A DNA stretch of 64,000 nt from Megamerina dolium. Its lineage: Eukaryota; Arthropoda; Insecta; Diptera; Megamerinidae. The notes under the pieces are model-generated. The model saw only the letters and a list, made by a program, of their open reading frames with translations. It had not been told where the DNA came from and searched no databases. The stretch spans positions 97,977,388 through 98,041,387 of the forward strand of contig OY978525.1 of assembly GCA_963854835.1 (NCBI GenBank). Direction: 5' to 3'. Positions 38,976 through 49,854 of this stretch are shown here, in pieces; the stretch's first letter is position 1, and each line of letters begins with the position of its first letter. Both the position numbers and the translations under genes were made by a program.

Positions 38976-41900
38976 TTAAGTATTTTGAGGTATTAAGTTA
39001 TTTAAATTCTGAAATTTTTTATTTCTTTTAATGTGTGATTTGTAATATTTATGTCCTCGATCTGTTATAACATGTTCATTGTCTAATGCGGTGACGGTTG
39101 TTTTTCGAAATTTAGAATGGTTTTTACCTCCTCTTTCATCCTTTAAATAAACAGGGCCTGTCTGAATTTCTACATTTTCGCGTGTTTTGTTGGGTTTACT
39201 AATAGTTTTTTCCTTATTCTTTATTATTAGTTCTCTAATTAATTGATATTCGTTTGGGCCTATATTTCCATTTCTAAAACTAATTGGTTTCCTTCCTGTA
39301 CTTGAATGGATTGTATTGTTATAAAACATAATTATTTTATATATTTTTTCTTCCGTATTTTCGGTATCTCTATTAGGATCATGTTTTAAAATTCTAATAT
39401 GTTCATTTATAGTGTTGTGTAACCTCTCTACATCTGAGTTAGATGTATGATTATTATTTGACGTGTAATGTATTTCAATTTCTTGTTCTCTAAGAAAGTC
39501 CAATAGAGGTAGAGCTTTAAAACCTAGTTCATTATCTACAACCAATTTCTTTATGTTTCCTACTATTGACAAATATTGCGTTAGGGCTAATTTAAATTCT
39601 ATCCAAGATCTATTTTTAATTTTAATTGCTTGGGCAAATTTCGAGAATTTGTCGATAAACGTTAAAAATAATGTTTTCTGTAAACTATAAAAAACATCTA
39701 CGTGAATAATTTCTCCAGGTTTCTCAGGAGTTTCGGTTATTTTATATTCTTGTTTGATTGGGTGCCTATCATATTTTTCTTTGTTACAAATATCGCAATT
39801 ATTTATATATTGAGTTATTCGTATTCTTAGTTGGGGGTGATAGATTATTGTTTTTAATTCAGCAAAGTTTTCATTTATTCCTCTGTGATTATTTCGTTTG
39901 TGTTCTTTTTCAATTTTTTCTGTTAACTGGTTTTCATCTGTGATATCTTCTAGTAGCTTTTTACATCTAATGATTTTGAATTGCCTGTTCTCGCTAAAAT
40001 ATTTCTTGACTGTTTCATTGAAAATTTTGAATAAAGATTCTTCTTTAATTAATATGGCATTAGTCTTATTAGGGTTAAAATGATTTTTTATTATAGTGAT
40101 AAGTGTTTGTTCGTCGAATATTTTTGCAGTTATTGTTTTTCTTTTATTTTTAAAAATATTTTCGTTTTTTATTTTTAATGATCCCGATGTAGTTTTATTA
40201 AAAATTATTTGCCGTCGATAGAAATTTATTGGGTAATTTGTTTCTAAAATGATATTTTCAGTTTGAGTCATCTCGTCAGTTTCATTCATTTCAGTATTTT
40301 GGGTTTCTTCATTAATATTTATTTCAACTCTTGATAAGGCATCTGCGTTACCATTTAAAACTCCTTTTTTATATTTTATTTCATAATCATATTCCTGTAA
40401 ACGAAGTCTCCATCGGACCAATTTAGAATTCGGCTCTTTAATAGAAAATAGCCACGTTAAGGGTCTATGATCCGTTTCTATCAGGAATCGCCTGCCGAAC
40501 AAATATGGTCTCAATTGTTGAGTGGCCCATACAATTGCTAGTAATTCTTTCTCTATAGTGCTATAGTTTTGTTCATGATCATTAAGTGTTCTACTAGCAA
40601 AACAAATAGGATGTCCATCTTGGGACAGCACTGCTCCCACTGCAAAGTTGCTTGCATCCGTTTGCAAAACGAACTTTTTATTGAAATCTGGATTTTTTTA
40701 GAGTATCAAAACTTTCTTTATAATCAGGATCCTTAACATCAATTTTAGCGTCTTTCTTTAAATACTTTGTGATTGGTCGTGCAATTTTTGAGTAATCTTT
40801 AATAAATTTGCGGTAATATCCTGCGAGACCTAAGAATTGTTTAATTTGTTTTTGGGTTGTTGGTAATGGAAATTTTTGTACGCATGCAATTTTATCTGGA
40901 TTTGGTTTTATACCTGATTCGGTCACTACATGTCCTAAAAAACTAGTTTCTCTTTTCATAAATTCGCTTTTACCCAACTGGATCTTTAAATTTACTTCTT
41001 TCAAACGATTAAATACTTTTGTTATACATTCCAAATGTTCTTGAAGTGAGGTTGAGAATATTATTATGTCATCGAGGTATACGAGACAAATTTTATTAAT
41101 AAAGTCACCTAGGACATTATTCATTAGCCTTTGAAAAGTGGCTGGTGCTGTTTTTAGTCCGAACGGCATACGAAGGAACTCGTAGTGGCCGCCTTCTACG
41201 CTAAATGCGGTCTTTGGAATATCTTTTTCATTTATTTCAATTTGATGAAAGCCCTTAGCAAGATCAAGGGTCGTGAAGTACTGACACCTTCCTAATTTCT
41301 CCAAAATCTCGTCGATGTTGGGAATCGGATATTTATCATCAATGGTGACTTCGTTTAGCTTACGATAATCGACCACCAATCTCCATTTTTTCTTTCCGCT
41401 TGCATCCAGTTTTTTCGGTACAATCCATACTGGAGCTGAATATGGTGAATGGCTGGGTCTGATTATCCCACCATTCAACATTTCTTTAATTTGTCTACCC
41501 ACTTCCTCCTTATGAATGTATGGGTATCTATAAGTTTTTGTATTAATTGGAATGTTATTCACAGTCCTTATTTCATGCTTTATTGCATTGGTAAAAGTTA
41601 AATCGCTATTCTCTGAATAAAATATTTGTTTAAATTTGTTTATTAATTGTAATATTTTTTCTTTTTCTTCGCTATTGAGGTGCTCAACTCTTATTTGTTC
41701 CAAAATTGGAAGTTGTTGAGTTTCTTCACCTATATTATATATGCAAAAATTTTTTGTGTCAGCGTTTTCAGTTTTAAAAGGGGAAAATTTTATTATTTTT
41801 GGGGTGTCTCCTTTAAAGTTTACTGTAGCGCTGATTTTAAAGTTATCTACTTCGTGTACGCCTTCTAATATCTCTAGACTTTTATCGTTTGAAAATTCTT

Positions 41901-42330
41901 GGTTTTTGTACACTAATCCTTCTTTGCATTCTACTGGTAATTCGACTTGATATATTCCTGGTTTTTCAAAATGATATTCTACTTGTTGGTCTCCATATCT
42001 TAATGGTATTTTCTTTTCGTCTATAATGATTACGTCGTCGTTTAAATTTATTATTGCTCTTAATGGCTTTAAAATATTATTTCCTATCAATCCATCGTAG
42101 AAATCATGGAAGTTACAAACAAAAAATTCAATTGATTTGTCCTTACTACCTAGTTCTTCAAAAAGAGGGATACGAACCTTTTTATTTATTTTGATTATAT
42201 GTTGTAGAGTTTTAATAGTTATTTCATTCGTTGGTACATTCCATTTTGGGTGGCATGTGCCTGGATTAATAATTGAATGTGAAGCTCCTGTATCAATTAA
42301 AAATTTTAAATAGCCTAATTTAGATTTTAT
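38976..42330 (-). pseudogene. pol: Errantivirus A pol (protease-RT-RNase H-integrase), one frame break
   Basis: Protease: FLIDTGASHSI near 42310. Reverse transcriptase: WRLVVDYRKLN, TTLDLAKGFHQ and VYLDDIIIF, in the frame down to 40678. RNase H: LQTDASNFAVGAV and IETDHRPLTWLF. Integrase: the HHCC finger (HKRNNHRG...C-x2-C), IIHVDVFY, KLVVDNELGF and SNSDVERLHN, in the frame 40667-38976. Between RT and RNase H, near 40665-40700, a small deletion changes frame, so the polyprotein ends early after LKK. All catalytic motifs are otherwise intact. Pol overlaps or abuts the gag stop at 42333, as expected for frameshift expression. Confidence 0.9.
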
Positions 42331-42332
42331 TG

Positions 42333-43301
42333 TTATATATGGTAATTTTCCCGAGAGGCTGGAAATTGAAAATTTTCATATGTTGGTTGTTTTTTGACGT
42401 TTTGGAAAATATTTATGTCCATAGGCTCTGGTTGATTATTTTGCTGGTGATTAATATTTGGTGCATTATAAGAGCTATTAAAATTTCTTTGTTGGTTTGA
42501 ATTATTGTTAGGCCTATATTGAAAATTTTGTCTAGGATAAATTTCTTGTGAATTGTAATTAGGTCTACATTGGATATTTTGTCTGTTATGATTGTTAGAA
42601 TTAAAATTATGTCTATATTGAAAATTTGAATTTGGTCTTTGTGAACTAGAATTGTTTCTGTTATCATTTTTGTAGTTTTGCTTATTAAAATTTCTGTTTC
42701 GTGGCTCATTTTCGGTTTGTTTGGTCTTGTTGCCATTATATGCGTATCCTGCTTGGAAAAGAATCTCCATTGCTTCCTCCAGTGTATCTGGGTTTCTACA
42801 AGTCAATATAGTCTTCATTGGCTCGGGAATTTTTCCTTTAAAAATATTAAGTGCTGATTTCATGTTGTTTCCGGCTATTTCGGCTGTGCCAGGATTTTCT
42901 CCCATTATTAAATTGGTTTTATTATTTAGTCTTCGTAGCCTATCTTTTATTTCGTTATAGAATTCTGTCGTGTTTGTTCTGAATGTTACTGCTCTCATAT
43001 TATCATAAAGTTCTTCTAAACTCAATTTTTCTCCAAAATTATTTATAAGGACATTCTTAATGTCTGCCCACGATTGTACATGAAAATTTATTTCTATTAT
43101 TTCCCTAGCTCTACCTTGTAACCTACTTTTTATTATATCAGAGAAGAAAAGTTGGGACATTTGGTCATATTGCGTTAGTAACGGGTGTATTCTATCTATA
43201 AGAGTAATAAAGTTGTAAAGGTCGTGTCGTGTTCCGCTAAATTCAGGTAATGTTTTGAGGTATTTGATAGGGTCAAGGTTAACAGAAGGTGCTTGGGCCA
43301 T
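42333..43301 (-). CDS. gag: Errantivirus A Gag
   Basis: 322 aa from a good ATG (MAQAPSVNLDPIKYL). The capsid-like helical region (about 10-190) includes GRAREIIEINFHVQSWADIK and FTRNT-like spacing around FRTNTTEFYNEIKDRLRRLN. The C-terminal third is an Asn/Gln/Arg-rich low-complexity tail (RPNSNFQYRHNFNSNNH) that would bind RNA in place of a zinc knuckle, as in many errantiviruses. Intact. Confidence 0.9.
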   Translation of the reverse strand: MAQAPSVNLDPIKYLKTLPEFSGTRHDLYNFITLIDRIHPLLTQYDQMSQLFFSDIIKSRLQGRAREIIEINFHVQSWADIKNVLINNFGEKLSLEELYDNMRAVTFRTNTTEFYNEIKDRLRRLNNKTNLIMGENPGTAEIAGNNMKSALNIFKGKIPEPMKTILTCRNPDTLEEAMEILFQAGYAYNGNKTKQTENEPRNRNFNKQNYKNDNRNNSSSQRPNSNFQYRHNFNSNNHNRQNIQCRPNYNSQEIYPRQNFQYRPNNNSNQQRNFNSSYNAPNINHQQNNQPEPMDINIFQNVKKQPTYENFQFPASRENYHI

Positions 43302-43439
43302 GATTAAAATAAAATGGATCTATCTATGTATGTCAAACACTAAAAAAATTTCACTTTACAATTTCACTTAACAATAACTATATGTTTATACTTATAATAT
43401 GTGCAAGTAACTTACTTTATGTAGAATTTTTTTGTAAAC

Positions 43440-43925
43440 GTTGTCCTCTTCGTTGTACTTGTGAAAAAATTGTTGGTTTGGCTTCTTCTTCGGTAGAAAA
43501 ATTTTGGTTTGATGTCTTCTTAGGGAAAAAATTGTTGATCTGGCTTCTTCTTCAGTTGAAAAATGTTGGTTTGATGTCTTCTTAGGAAAAATTGTTGATT
43601 TGGCTTCTTCTTTAGTTGAAAAATGTTGATTTATTCACTTCCTTAATTCTTTAAGGATTTTTTTTTGTTCAAAAATTGAATTCACTTCCTTAATTCTTTA
43701 AGGATTTTTTTTTGTTCAAAAATTTAATTCACTTCCTTAATTCTTTAAGGATTTTTTTTTTTTTTTGTTCAAAAATTTAATTCACTTCCTTAATTCTTTA
43801 AGGATTTTTTTTTTTTTTTTGTTCAAAAATTTAATTCACTTCCTTAATTCTTTAAGGATTTTTTTGTTCAAAAATTTAATTCACTTCCTTAATTCTTTAA
43901 GGATTTTTTTTTTGTTCAAAAATTT
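43440..43925 (-). repeat. Tandem repeats in the errantivirus A leader
   Basis: Two arrays. At 43465-43635 about three units share 'gttgatttggcttcttctt' and 'gtttgatgtcttctta'. At 43632-43925 there are six units of about 45-52 bp with 'attcacttccttaattctttaaggatt', poly-T and 'gttcaaaaattt'. They lie between the primer site and gag, where gypsy carries its insulator. No Su(Hw)-type TGCATA core is seen in the units. Poly-T length varies between units. Confidence 0.92.
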
Positions 43926-44009
43926 ATTTGGTACGCGTTAATTATAAAAATAAAAAAAAGTCCTTGATTCTTCAGAGGTACTTTTCCGCGTATCCCATCC
44001 TCGTCGCCA

Positions 44010-44635
44010 ATTAAATCATTAAGGTCTCGTTTATTCAAAAAAAACAATTATTTGTTTTATACTGGATAGACCTTTCTTTATTGAATCAAAGAATATGACT
44101 GTTTGATTTACAAAAATTCTTAATATTAAATACCAAAATCAATAAATGAAAATTGACAGAATTGCATTTTGAATTACACAGAAAAATATAGAGTACTTCA
44201 ATACAAAATGCAATTCTGATTAGAAAGCAAATACAATTAAAATTCCATATAATTTTTATTAGCAGATTTAATGAGTTCAACGCCTTTTAAGAATTTCCCT
44301 CGTACAAAACATACTTGAAGTAAAGAGGAAATGCATGCACTTAAAATTCCTTAGAATTTTGTTACAAACATTGTCAACGGAAAGTATAAAAAAGTGCAAT
44401 TTCAACTATTTTATAAACAAATAGAATTCGATTGAATTCTCAATACCAAAAGAGTTCAATGCCTCTTATAGACTTCAAGTATAAAACGAAAATATATTAA
44501 TGAAAGACGTTGCCCAAAATTAAATGGAAAACAACAAAAGAACTGTTAATATACTCTAGTGTACATGTATGTATACATACATACATACATGTTTATATTA
44601 TTATTTTGTGTGATGGTGCAGTGGATATCATAACT
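44010..44635 (-). repeat. Errantivirus A 5' LTR
   Basis: Nearly identical to 36847-37472. It is followed on the minus strand by TGGCGACGAGGATGGG, the candidate tRNA primer-binding site (about 43994-44009). Confidence 0.93.
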
Positions 44636-44817
44636 CTTATGGTCAGAGTGCAGGCACTTACGATCAAATTGAAAACCTTATATATCCGTAAATATTACGA
44701 ATACGACTTTTAAATTTTGTCAGATGATGAGTGGTATGATTTACAACAAATTTGCATCTAAAAGTCAATTTTGAAAAATTGGTCACTTACGATCATTTCG
44801 CTCATAGGGGTCGATAT
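44636..44817. repeat. Repeat with 'acttacgatcat' motifs, interrupted by errantivirus A
   Basis: Contains 'acttacgatcaaatt' (44657) and 'cacttacgatcatttcgctcataggggtcgata' (44785). It is related to 30161-30430. With 36821-36846 it forms one older insert inside the env part of element C. Confidence 0.45.
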
Positions 44818-45223
44818 GTATGTTGTCGTTCATTAGTGAAAGTACATTTATTATTTCATGAATATCTACTTTGTGTAAAATTAAATCGGATACTACTGGG
44901 ATGTTGTGGTTGTTTTTAGCAATTTCTACATAGCCGTTATTTTGAGTTATTTGGTGTGTCGTTATATATGCTTGTATTGAAGGTAATAAGATTATTATTA
45001 AAGTCCATATAGTTATTTTTATGTTTCTGCATCTGTTGAAAATCTCGTCGTATGTTGTTTTGGGCCTGAAGTTATCTAGTAGTTTTGCCTTAATTTCGCC
45101 CCATGTTGGGTTATTTCCTAGTTCCTGGATGTAGTTTGCTGCTTTGCCGGTGATTTTTTCGTTGGCTACTATTACCATTGCTAGATTCGTCAGTTCTTGG
45201 TTATCCGCTGGTGTAATGTTCAA
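44783..45223 (-). pseudogene. Errantivirus C: gag fused to env by deletion
   Basis: The N-terminal part is Gag-like (IVANEKITGKAANYIQELGN, NPTWGEIKAKLLDNFRPKTT). After RCRNIK the same open frame abruptly becomes env-like: a signal segment (ITIWTLIIILLPSIQAYITT), then TQNNGYVEIAKN, which corresponds to the NNHGY segment that follows the signal peptide in the env proteins at 62355 and 37430. The whole of pol is missing between them. The frame then enters the inserted repeat. This is a pol-deleted derivative joined in frame. Confidence 0.75.
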
Positions 45224-45229
45224 ACTTAG

Positions 45230-45769
45230 TTACAGGGTTAGTTTTACATATATCACGTAGTCGATTAGTGCAGTTTTGCCGGCTTCAGTCAGACCCTGAT
45301 AAATGATTTCTATAATTTTAAGGACTGATTCCAATTTCTTGTAATTTCCCGAAAAGCTGGGAATAGCTTTGGTCGCTATTTCTAAGTGGAATTCGGACAT
45401 TATGGATATCGAGTTTTCTACTTCAGTTTTGCTTGATTCTGTTGTGTCGGTGTCAATGATGTAAATTATTGGTGTATCAATGTCGTGTGGTATTGTACTC
45501 TCCAATTCGTAATACGCAAGTATTTTTACTAACTTGTCCCTGTGTTGCCAAAATATATCTAGGCAGGATTGTTTGTGTTCTGGTGTTAATCTATCTTTGT
45601 GTACGTTGATGGTACATCTAATGGCTTCAAGTGCCTCGAATAATGTCTGTAAGTGTTTTGTCAAAGTTTCTTGTTTTACTTTTGTGCTTTTATTTAAGCA
45701 TTTGTAGCTTTTTGTAAAATTGTTTTTTTCAGTCAACAAAATTTCATGAATTTCCTCCCACTTTACCAT
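45230..45769 (-). CDS. gag: Errantivirus C Gag, N-terminal part
   Basis: 179 aa from a good ATG. It is mostly helical with a coiled coil (TEKNNFTKSYKCLNKSTKVK), a Thr/Glu-rich linker, and then a capsid-like start (MSEFHLEIATKAIPSFSGNY) that resembles the 'lpeFSGt' entry of the A element Gag. Gag continues in another frame at 45223 after a stop in the TLYVKLTL region, so the gene is probably frameshifted just at 45225-45240. Confidence 0.65.
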   Translation of the reverse strand: MVKWEEIHEILLTEKNNFTKSYKCLNKSTKVKQETLTKHLQTLFEALEAIRCTINVHKDRLTPEHKQSCLDIFWQHRDKLVKILAYYELESTIPHDIDTPIIYIIDTDTTESSKTEVENSISIMSEFHLEIATKAIPSFSGNYKKLESVLKIIEIIYQGLTEAGKTALIDYVIYVKLTL

Positions 45770-45775
45770 TTTACT

Positions 45776-46030
45776 TTATATCTGTCGAACTTGGCTAAGA
45801 CTGCGTTTAAAAGCCTTTTTTATTTGCTTCACAATGTAGAATACTATAATGGAAACTGTCAATGCTAGGAGTATTATTTCTACGTTATTGTTTGGATTTT
45901 CTGATTCTTTTTTGTTTATATTTGCTGTTTCTATTAAGTCTTGGTTAGACTTTTGTTCAATTGACTGACCAATCTCGTAGCCAGCGAATATTAGTGGAGT
46001 GGCATTAAATATTTTCTTCCACCAACTCAT
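45776..46030 (-). CDS. Small membrane protein encoded upstream of gag (element C)
   Basis: 84 aa from a good ATG, ending 6 nt before the gag ATG. N-terminal region MSWWKKIFNATPLIFAGYEIG, a polar middle (ETANINKKESENPNNN), then a strong transmembrane segment (VEIILLALTVSIIVFYIV, about 50-67) with a basic tail (KQIKKAFKRSL). I know of no standard errantivirus gene here. It could be an accessory membrane protein or a fortuitous leader ORF. Confidence 0.45.
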   Translation of the reverse strand: MSWWKKIFNATPLIFAGYEIGQSIEQKSNQDLIETANINKKESENPNNNVEIILLALTVSIIVFYIVKQIKKAFKRSLSQVRQI

Positions 46031-46051
46031 TTTTAAAAATTTATTTATTAT

Positions 46052-46240
46052 TTATTTATTATATTTTTTTTTTACAATTTGTATTGCGGCCTGTGCCGTT
46101 GGGCAAATGTATTGGTCAGAAGGACCACGTGATTTGAAGTTCTTACTATCAAACAATATGATAATTTTTTTATTTTCTATCATATAATTTAGCTTGTGCC
46201 CGATCCTTCTGCAATCACTGCAGTTTGAGGGCTCATGCAT
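46052..46240 (-). CDS. Small Cys-containing leader ORF of element C
   Basis: 62 aa from an ATG (MHEPSNCSDCRRIGHKLNYM...). CSDCRRIGHK gives C-x2-C then H, half of a zinc-knuckle-like site, followed by PSDQYICPTAQAAIQIVKK. It lies upstream of the membrane ORF on the same strand. Weak evidence for a real protein. Confidence 0.3.
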   Translation of the reverse strand: MHEPSNCSDCRRIGHKLNYMIENKKIIILFDSKNFKSRGPSDQYICPTAQAAIQIVKKKYNK

Positions 46241-46568
46241 TTTTTTTTTTATGTACTTAATCTATCTAATATATATTAGTTATATTCTAAATATTAACTG
46301 GTGGTTTGGTGCATGTCTTGGAATGCACTGTAGTTTGTGGTGTGCGCCTGTGCTGATTATGTTGGTTTGGAAAGCTCTGTGCTGATTCTGTTGGTTTTTG
46401 GTTTGGCTGTTGTTTGTACTTGCTTAACTCGCCGAGTATTCGCTTCTTCTCCTTGGTTGTGGTTGCCAGATTTAGTTGCGTGTATAAGATAGATTTCTCT
46501 TTCCTTCTCTGGAATGCCTTGCCTGCTCGTTTCTTCTTCGGCTTTGGTGGTAGTGTTGGAAGATGGTG

Positions 46569-46775
46569 CTATCCCTTTTGTCGTTTTTTATATTCCTCAA
46601 TAGTAATAGCCCTTGGACCTTGCTTTAGTGGTCCAGGGATGTATTTTGGTCGTATAGTGACGGTGTGGGTGTCGACTGGAACGTATGGTTCTATGTAGGG
46701 TTCTGGACTGTAGATGGATTTTTCGAAATCCTCCAGAAATTCATTCAACTGAATCCTATCTATTTCTGAATTCAT
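46569..46775 (-). CDS. Leader ORF of element C, acidic then Pro-rich
   Basis: 68 aa from an ATG (MNSEIDRIQLNEFLEDFEKS), then a Pro/Tyr-rich part (YSPEPYIEPYVPVDTH) and a basic end (TIEEYKKRQKG). After the stop a shifted frame continues in Lys/Arg/Gln-rich sequence for about 70 codons, so the gene may once have been longer. It is the first ORF after the LTR. Family not recognised. Confidence 0.35.
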   Translation of the reverse strand: MNSEIDRIQLNEFLEDFEKSIYSPEPYIEPYVPVDTHTVTIRPKYIPGPLKQGPRAITIEEYKKRQKG

Positions 46776-46888
46776 TTGGTCCTCGAGAAAAAAGGATTGT
46801 TGAATTTGAAAATTATTAAAAGTCGGTAGAAGAGCTGAACAATGGGTCAGGATCAGTGATCACAGGATCAGTGGTCGCAGGATCGCCA

Positions 46889-47442
46889 TGTAGAGGTTCT
46901 GACTACTAGTGTAATATATAGTGTGCTTGTTGCCTTGGATTTAACAGCAGTGCAACTCTGCTAATCTTTAGGCTAGCTTAGGCCAGCCGGAATGTGAATT
47001 GAAACGAGAAGTCAGACTTGAAGTCAAGTTATCAATTGATTTTATTGAACACTTGTAGTCCTATTTATACTCATATATGGGCAACTCGATTCCCAGAAAT
47101 TGCAGACTAAGCAACAAATTGCACTAAGTAAAAATGTAAGAATGTAAACAAACAGTTTTGTAAACTAAAGTGACTTTGATGCCAATAGCTGCTGATACAG
47201 CAGCAGCGTGGATGTCGACTTTGTATTGCATAACTGAAAAGAACATTTGCTCAGTAAGCGGAAGCCTGGTCATTGGCTTTGCTTGCAAATGTAAACAAAC
47301 GTTCGCTCACTAAGTGTAAGCGTGGATATGCAGTCATTATTTCATATTGCTTTGTGCATTGCTTTGTATGTTATTTAGTGCATTATTATGTATATCACTT
47401 TATGTAATACTTTGTGCATACATTGTTGCCTAGGTCACTACA
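46889..47442 (-). repeat. Family C LTR (5' LTR of element C)
   Basis: TGTAGAGG...GGTCACTACA, 554 bp. On the minus strand it has a TATAAATA box near 47054 and AATAAA near 47046, and is followed by TGGCGATCCTGCGACC, a candidate primer site. It matches the solo LTR at 23939 and the split copy at 2256/18039. It provides the cleanest empty site for the Polinton. Confidence 0.88.
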
Positions 47443-47446
47443 AAAG

Positions 47447-49854
47447 AAAAGAACATTCGCCAATTATTTTGCATATAAAAAAAACATGTCCCGGTTTAAC
47501 GCTCCTTCCAATTCTCATTTACCATTAATTGTATCAATATCGTTAATGCCTGAATGTTAGATAATGTCATTAAAAGCGCATGGCGAAGGACGACAATGGC
47601 ATAAACAGATGAGAGGAAGAGAGAGAATTAAACGAACCCTGCTGCATCGGCGTCTTGTCATCTATCGCCATCGATGTGAGGTGAGGCAACACATATCGTG
47701 TGTAACTTGCGTACGGTTTATCGCGCGTCGCACGCATCAATGGTGCTAAGTGACAAGACGTCGCTGCTGGCGTAAACATCCCGCCCCCTTGCAATATTGT
47801 TGCAAAAGAGACGCATGTTCACGCCACCCTCGGGCCCCAAGCCACATTCTTTACATATGGACGTTACCAATAATGACTATGACAAGATGGTGCATGCGGT
47901 ATGCGCCATGTCGTCACACAGCCGCACGTACCGATTGCCGGCTGCCTGCATACTGCAATATGACATACAGCACATTAATTGGCCAACGTGTGGAACTTGG
48001 ATGGTGGTGGAATGACAAGGTTGACTTGGATGCTTGCTGGTTGACGGTGACAGGCTGACGTGGCTGATGTTGGTGGACGAACTGCTTGCTGGTTCGATGG
48101 TGGATGATGATACCGGGTGGCTGTCGACTGCTGTGGACAGGACGCTGTTACTGTCGATAGTTGGCGTTCTACTCTCCGCTTCGGTGGTGGCTGGCGGCGC
48201 CCAATGTGTGATTTAGCGGTCTTCCTTGGAGGGGCACAGCCATGCAATAGGGTGTGGTGCCGATGTGTGTAATGTGAACACCGTGATTCGCTGGTGCAAT
48301 AATAATATTACTAAAATAATATTCATATTACTATAATTAATAATAATATTACTATAACATTTGTAGTGAGTCAAAATGCATAAATTAGATGAGCATTATT
48401 TGAGTGAGTCAAAATGCATAAATTAGATGAGCATTATTTGACTCACAACACTGCATCACTCTGTTTCTGTCATAGTACATACTATCTTGGCAGTGGCATC
48501 AGTTGCTAAAAACGAACGATTAGAAAATTGACTATTTGATACGCGATGTACGTGTAGATGTAAATTGGTATTCATTTGAGAAAAAATGCATGTTTAAAGT
48601 TCTTATAATTCAGGTTATATTCACGATTTAATATTTTATAATTTAAACAATGTTGAAATAATTGAAATTTAACACACGTTTTATAATTTAAATAATGTTC
48701 TAATAATTGAAATTTAACACACGTTTTATAATTTAAATAATGTTAGAATAATTGAAACTAGGAACGACCGCCTCGTTGGAACTTTACTTTTCGACTGTAC
48801 TGATTAAGAAAACGTTAACTCATAGTGAGCAAAGAAAAGAACATTCGCCAATTATTTTGCATATAAAAAAAAACGTCCCGGTTTAACTCTCCTTCCAATT
48901 CTCATTTACCATTAATTGTATCAATATCGTTAATGCCTGAATGTTAGATAATGTCATTAAAAGCGCATGGCGAATGAGGACAATGGCATAAACAGATGAG
49001 AGGAAGAGAGAGAATTAAACGAACCCTGCTGCATCGGCGTCTTGTCATCTATCGCCATCGATGTGAGGTGAGGCAACACATATCGTGTGTAACTTGCGTA
49101 CGGTTTATCGCGCGTCGCACGCATCAATGGTGCTAAGTGACAAGACGTCGCTGCTGGCGTAAACATCCCGCCCCCCTTGCAATATTGTTGCAAAAGCCAC
49201 ATTCTTTACATATGGACAGAACATGGTTGAAGCCTGAAGGGCCTGTCCCTTACTACGTTACCAATAATGACTATGACAAGATGGTGCATGCGGTATGCGC
49301 CATGTCGTCACACAGCCGCACGCACCGATTGCCGGCTGCCTGCATACTGCAATATGAGTGCCAGCTGACATACAGCACATTAATTGGCCAACGTGTGGAA
49401 CTGGGATGGTGGTGGAATGACAAGGTTGACTTGGATGCGTGCTGGATGATGGTGACAGGCTGACGTGGCTGATGTTGGTGGACGAACTGCTTGCTGGTTC
49501 GATGGTGGATGATGATACCGGGTGGCTGTCGACTGCTGTGGACTGGACGCTGTTACTGTCGATAGTTGGCGTTCTACTCTCCGCTACGGTGGTGGCGGGC
49601 GGCGCCCAATGTGTGATTTAGCGGTCTTCCTTGGAGTGGAACAGCCATGCAATAGGGTGTGGTGCCGATGTGTGTAATGTGAACACCGTGATTCGCTGGT
49701 GCAATAATAATATTACTAAAATAATATTCATATTACTATAATTAATAATAATATTACTATAACATTTGTAGTGAGTCAAAATGCATAAATTAGATGAGCA
49801 TTATTTGAGTGAGTCAAAATGCATAAATTAGATGAGCATTATTTGACTCACAAT
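47447..49854 (-). repeat. Tandem LTR-internal units of retroelement D (units 1 and 2)
   Basis: Two units of about 1.38 kb in direct tandem. Minus-strand order is an LTR (about 49166-48212), a primer-site-like TTGGGCGCCGCC (about 48210), a short internal region of about 420 bp, a purine tract (gcaagggggcggg, near 47783), and the next LTR (47779 to 47447, cut by the family C LTR). The same arrangement repeats from 49613. Small open frames (e.g. 47570-47794) recur identically and are not genes. Each LTR contains a piece of BEL-like family R (48447-48780) and a 40-bp tandem pair (aaaatgcataaattagatgagc). Confidence 0.7.

Larger units (their letters stand above)
36847..44635 (-). mobile_element. 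Errantivirus A: near full-length Gypsy-group endogenous retrovirus
   Basis: Two nearly identical LTRs (36847-37472 as 3' LTR, 44010-44635 as 5' LTR) enclose gag, pol and env in that order on the minus strand. CTTATG occurs on both sides (36841-36846 and 44636-44641). A primer-site-like TGGCGACGAGG follows the 5' LTR, and a purine tract (GGTGGGGG) precedes the 3' LTR. High LTR identity implies a recent insertion. The only clear lesion is a small pol deletion near 40670. Confidence 0.95.

Noticed and set aside
43632..43925. CRISPR-like look of the regularly spaced repeats
   Set aside because: Adjacent units differ only in poly-T length with no unique spacers, and the setting is a retrovirus leader in animal DNA.
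47564..49621. Repeated short open frames in the tandem array
   Set aside because: They recur only because the 1.4-kb unit is repeated, lie in LTR or leader sequence, and show no domain.
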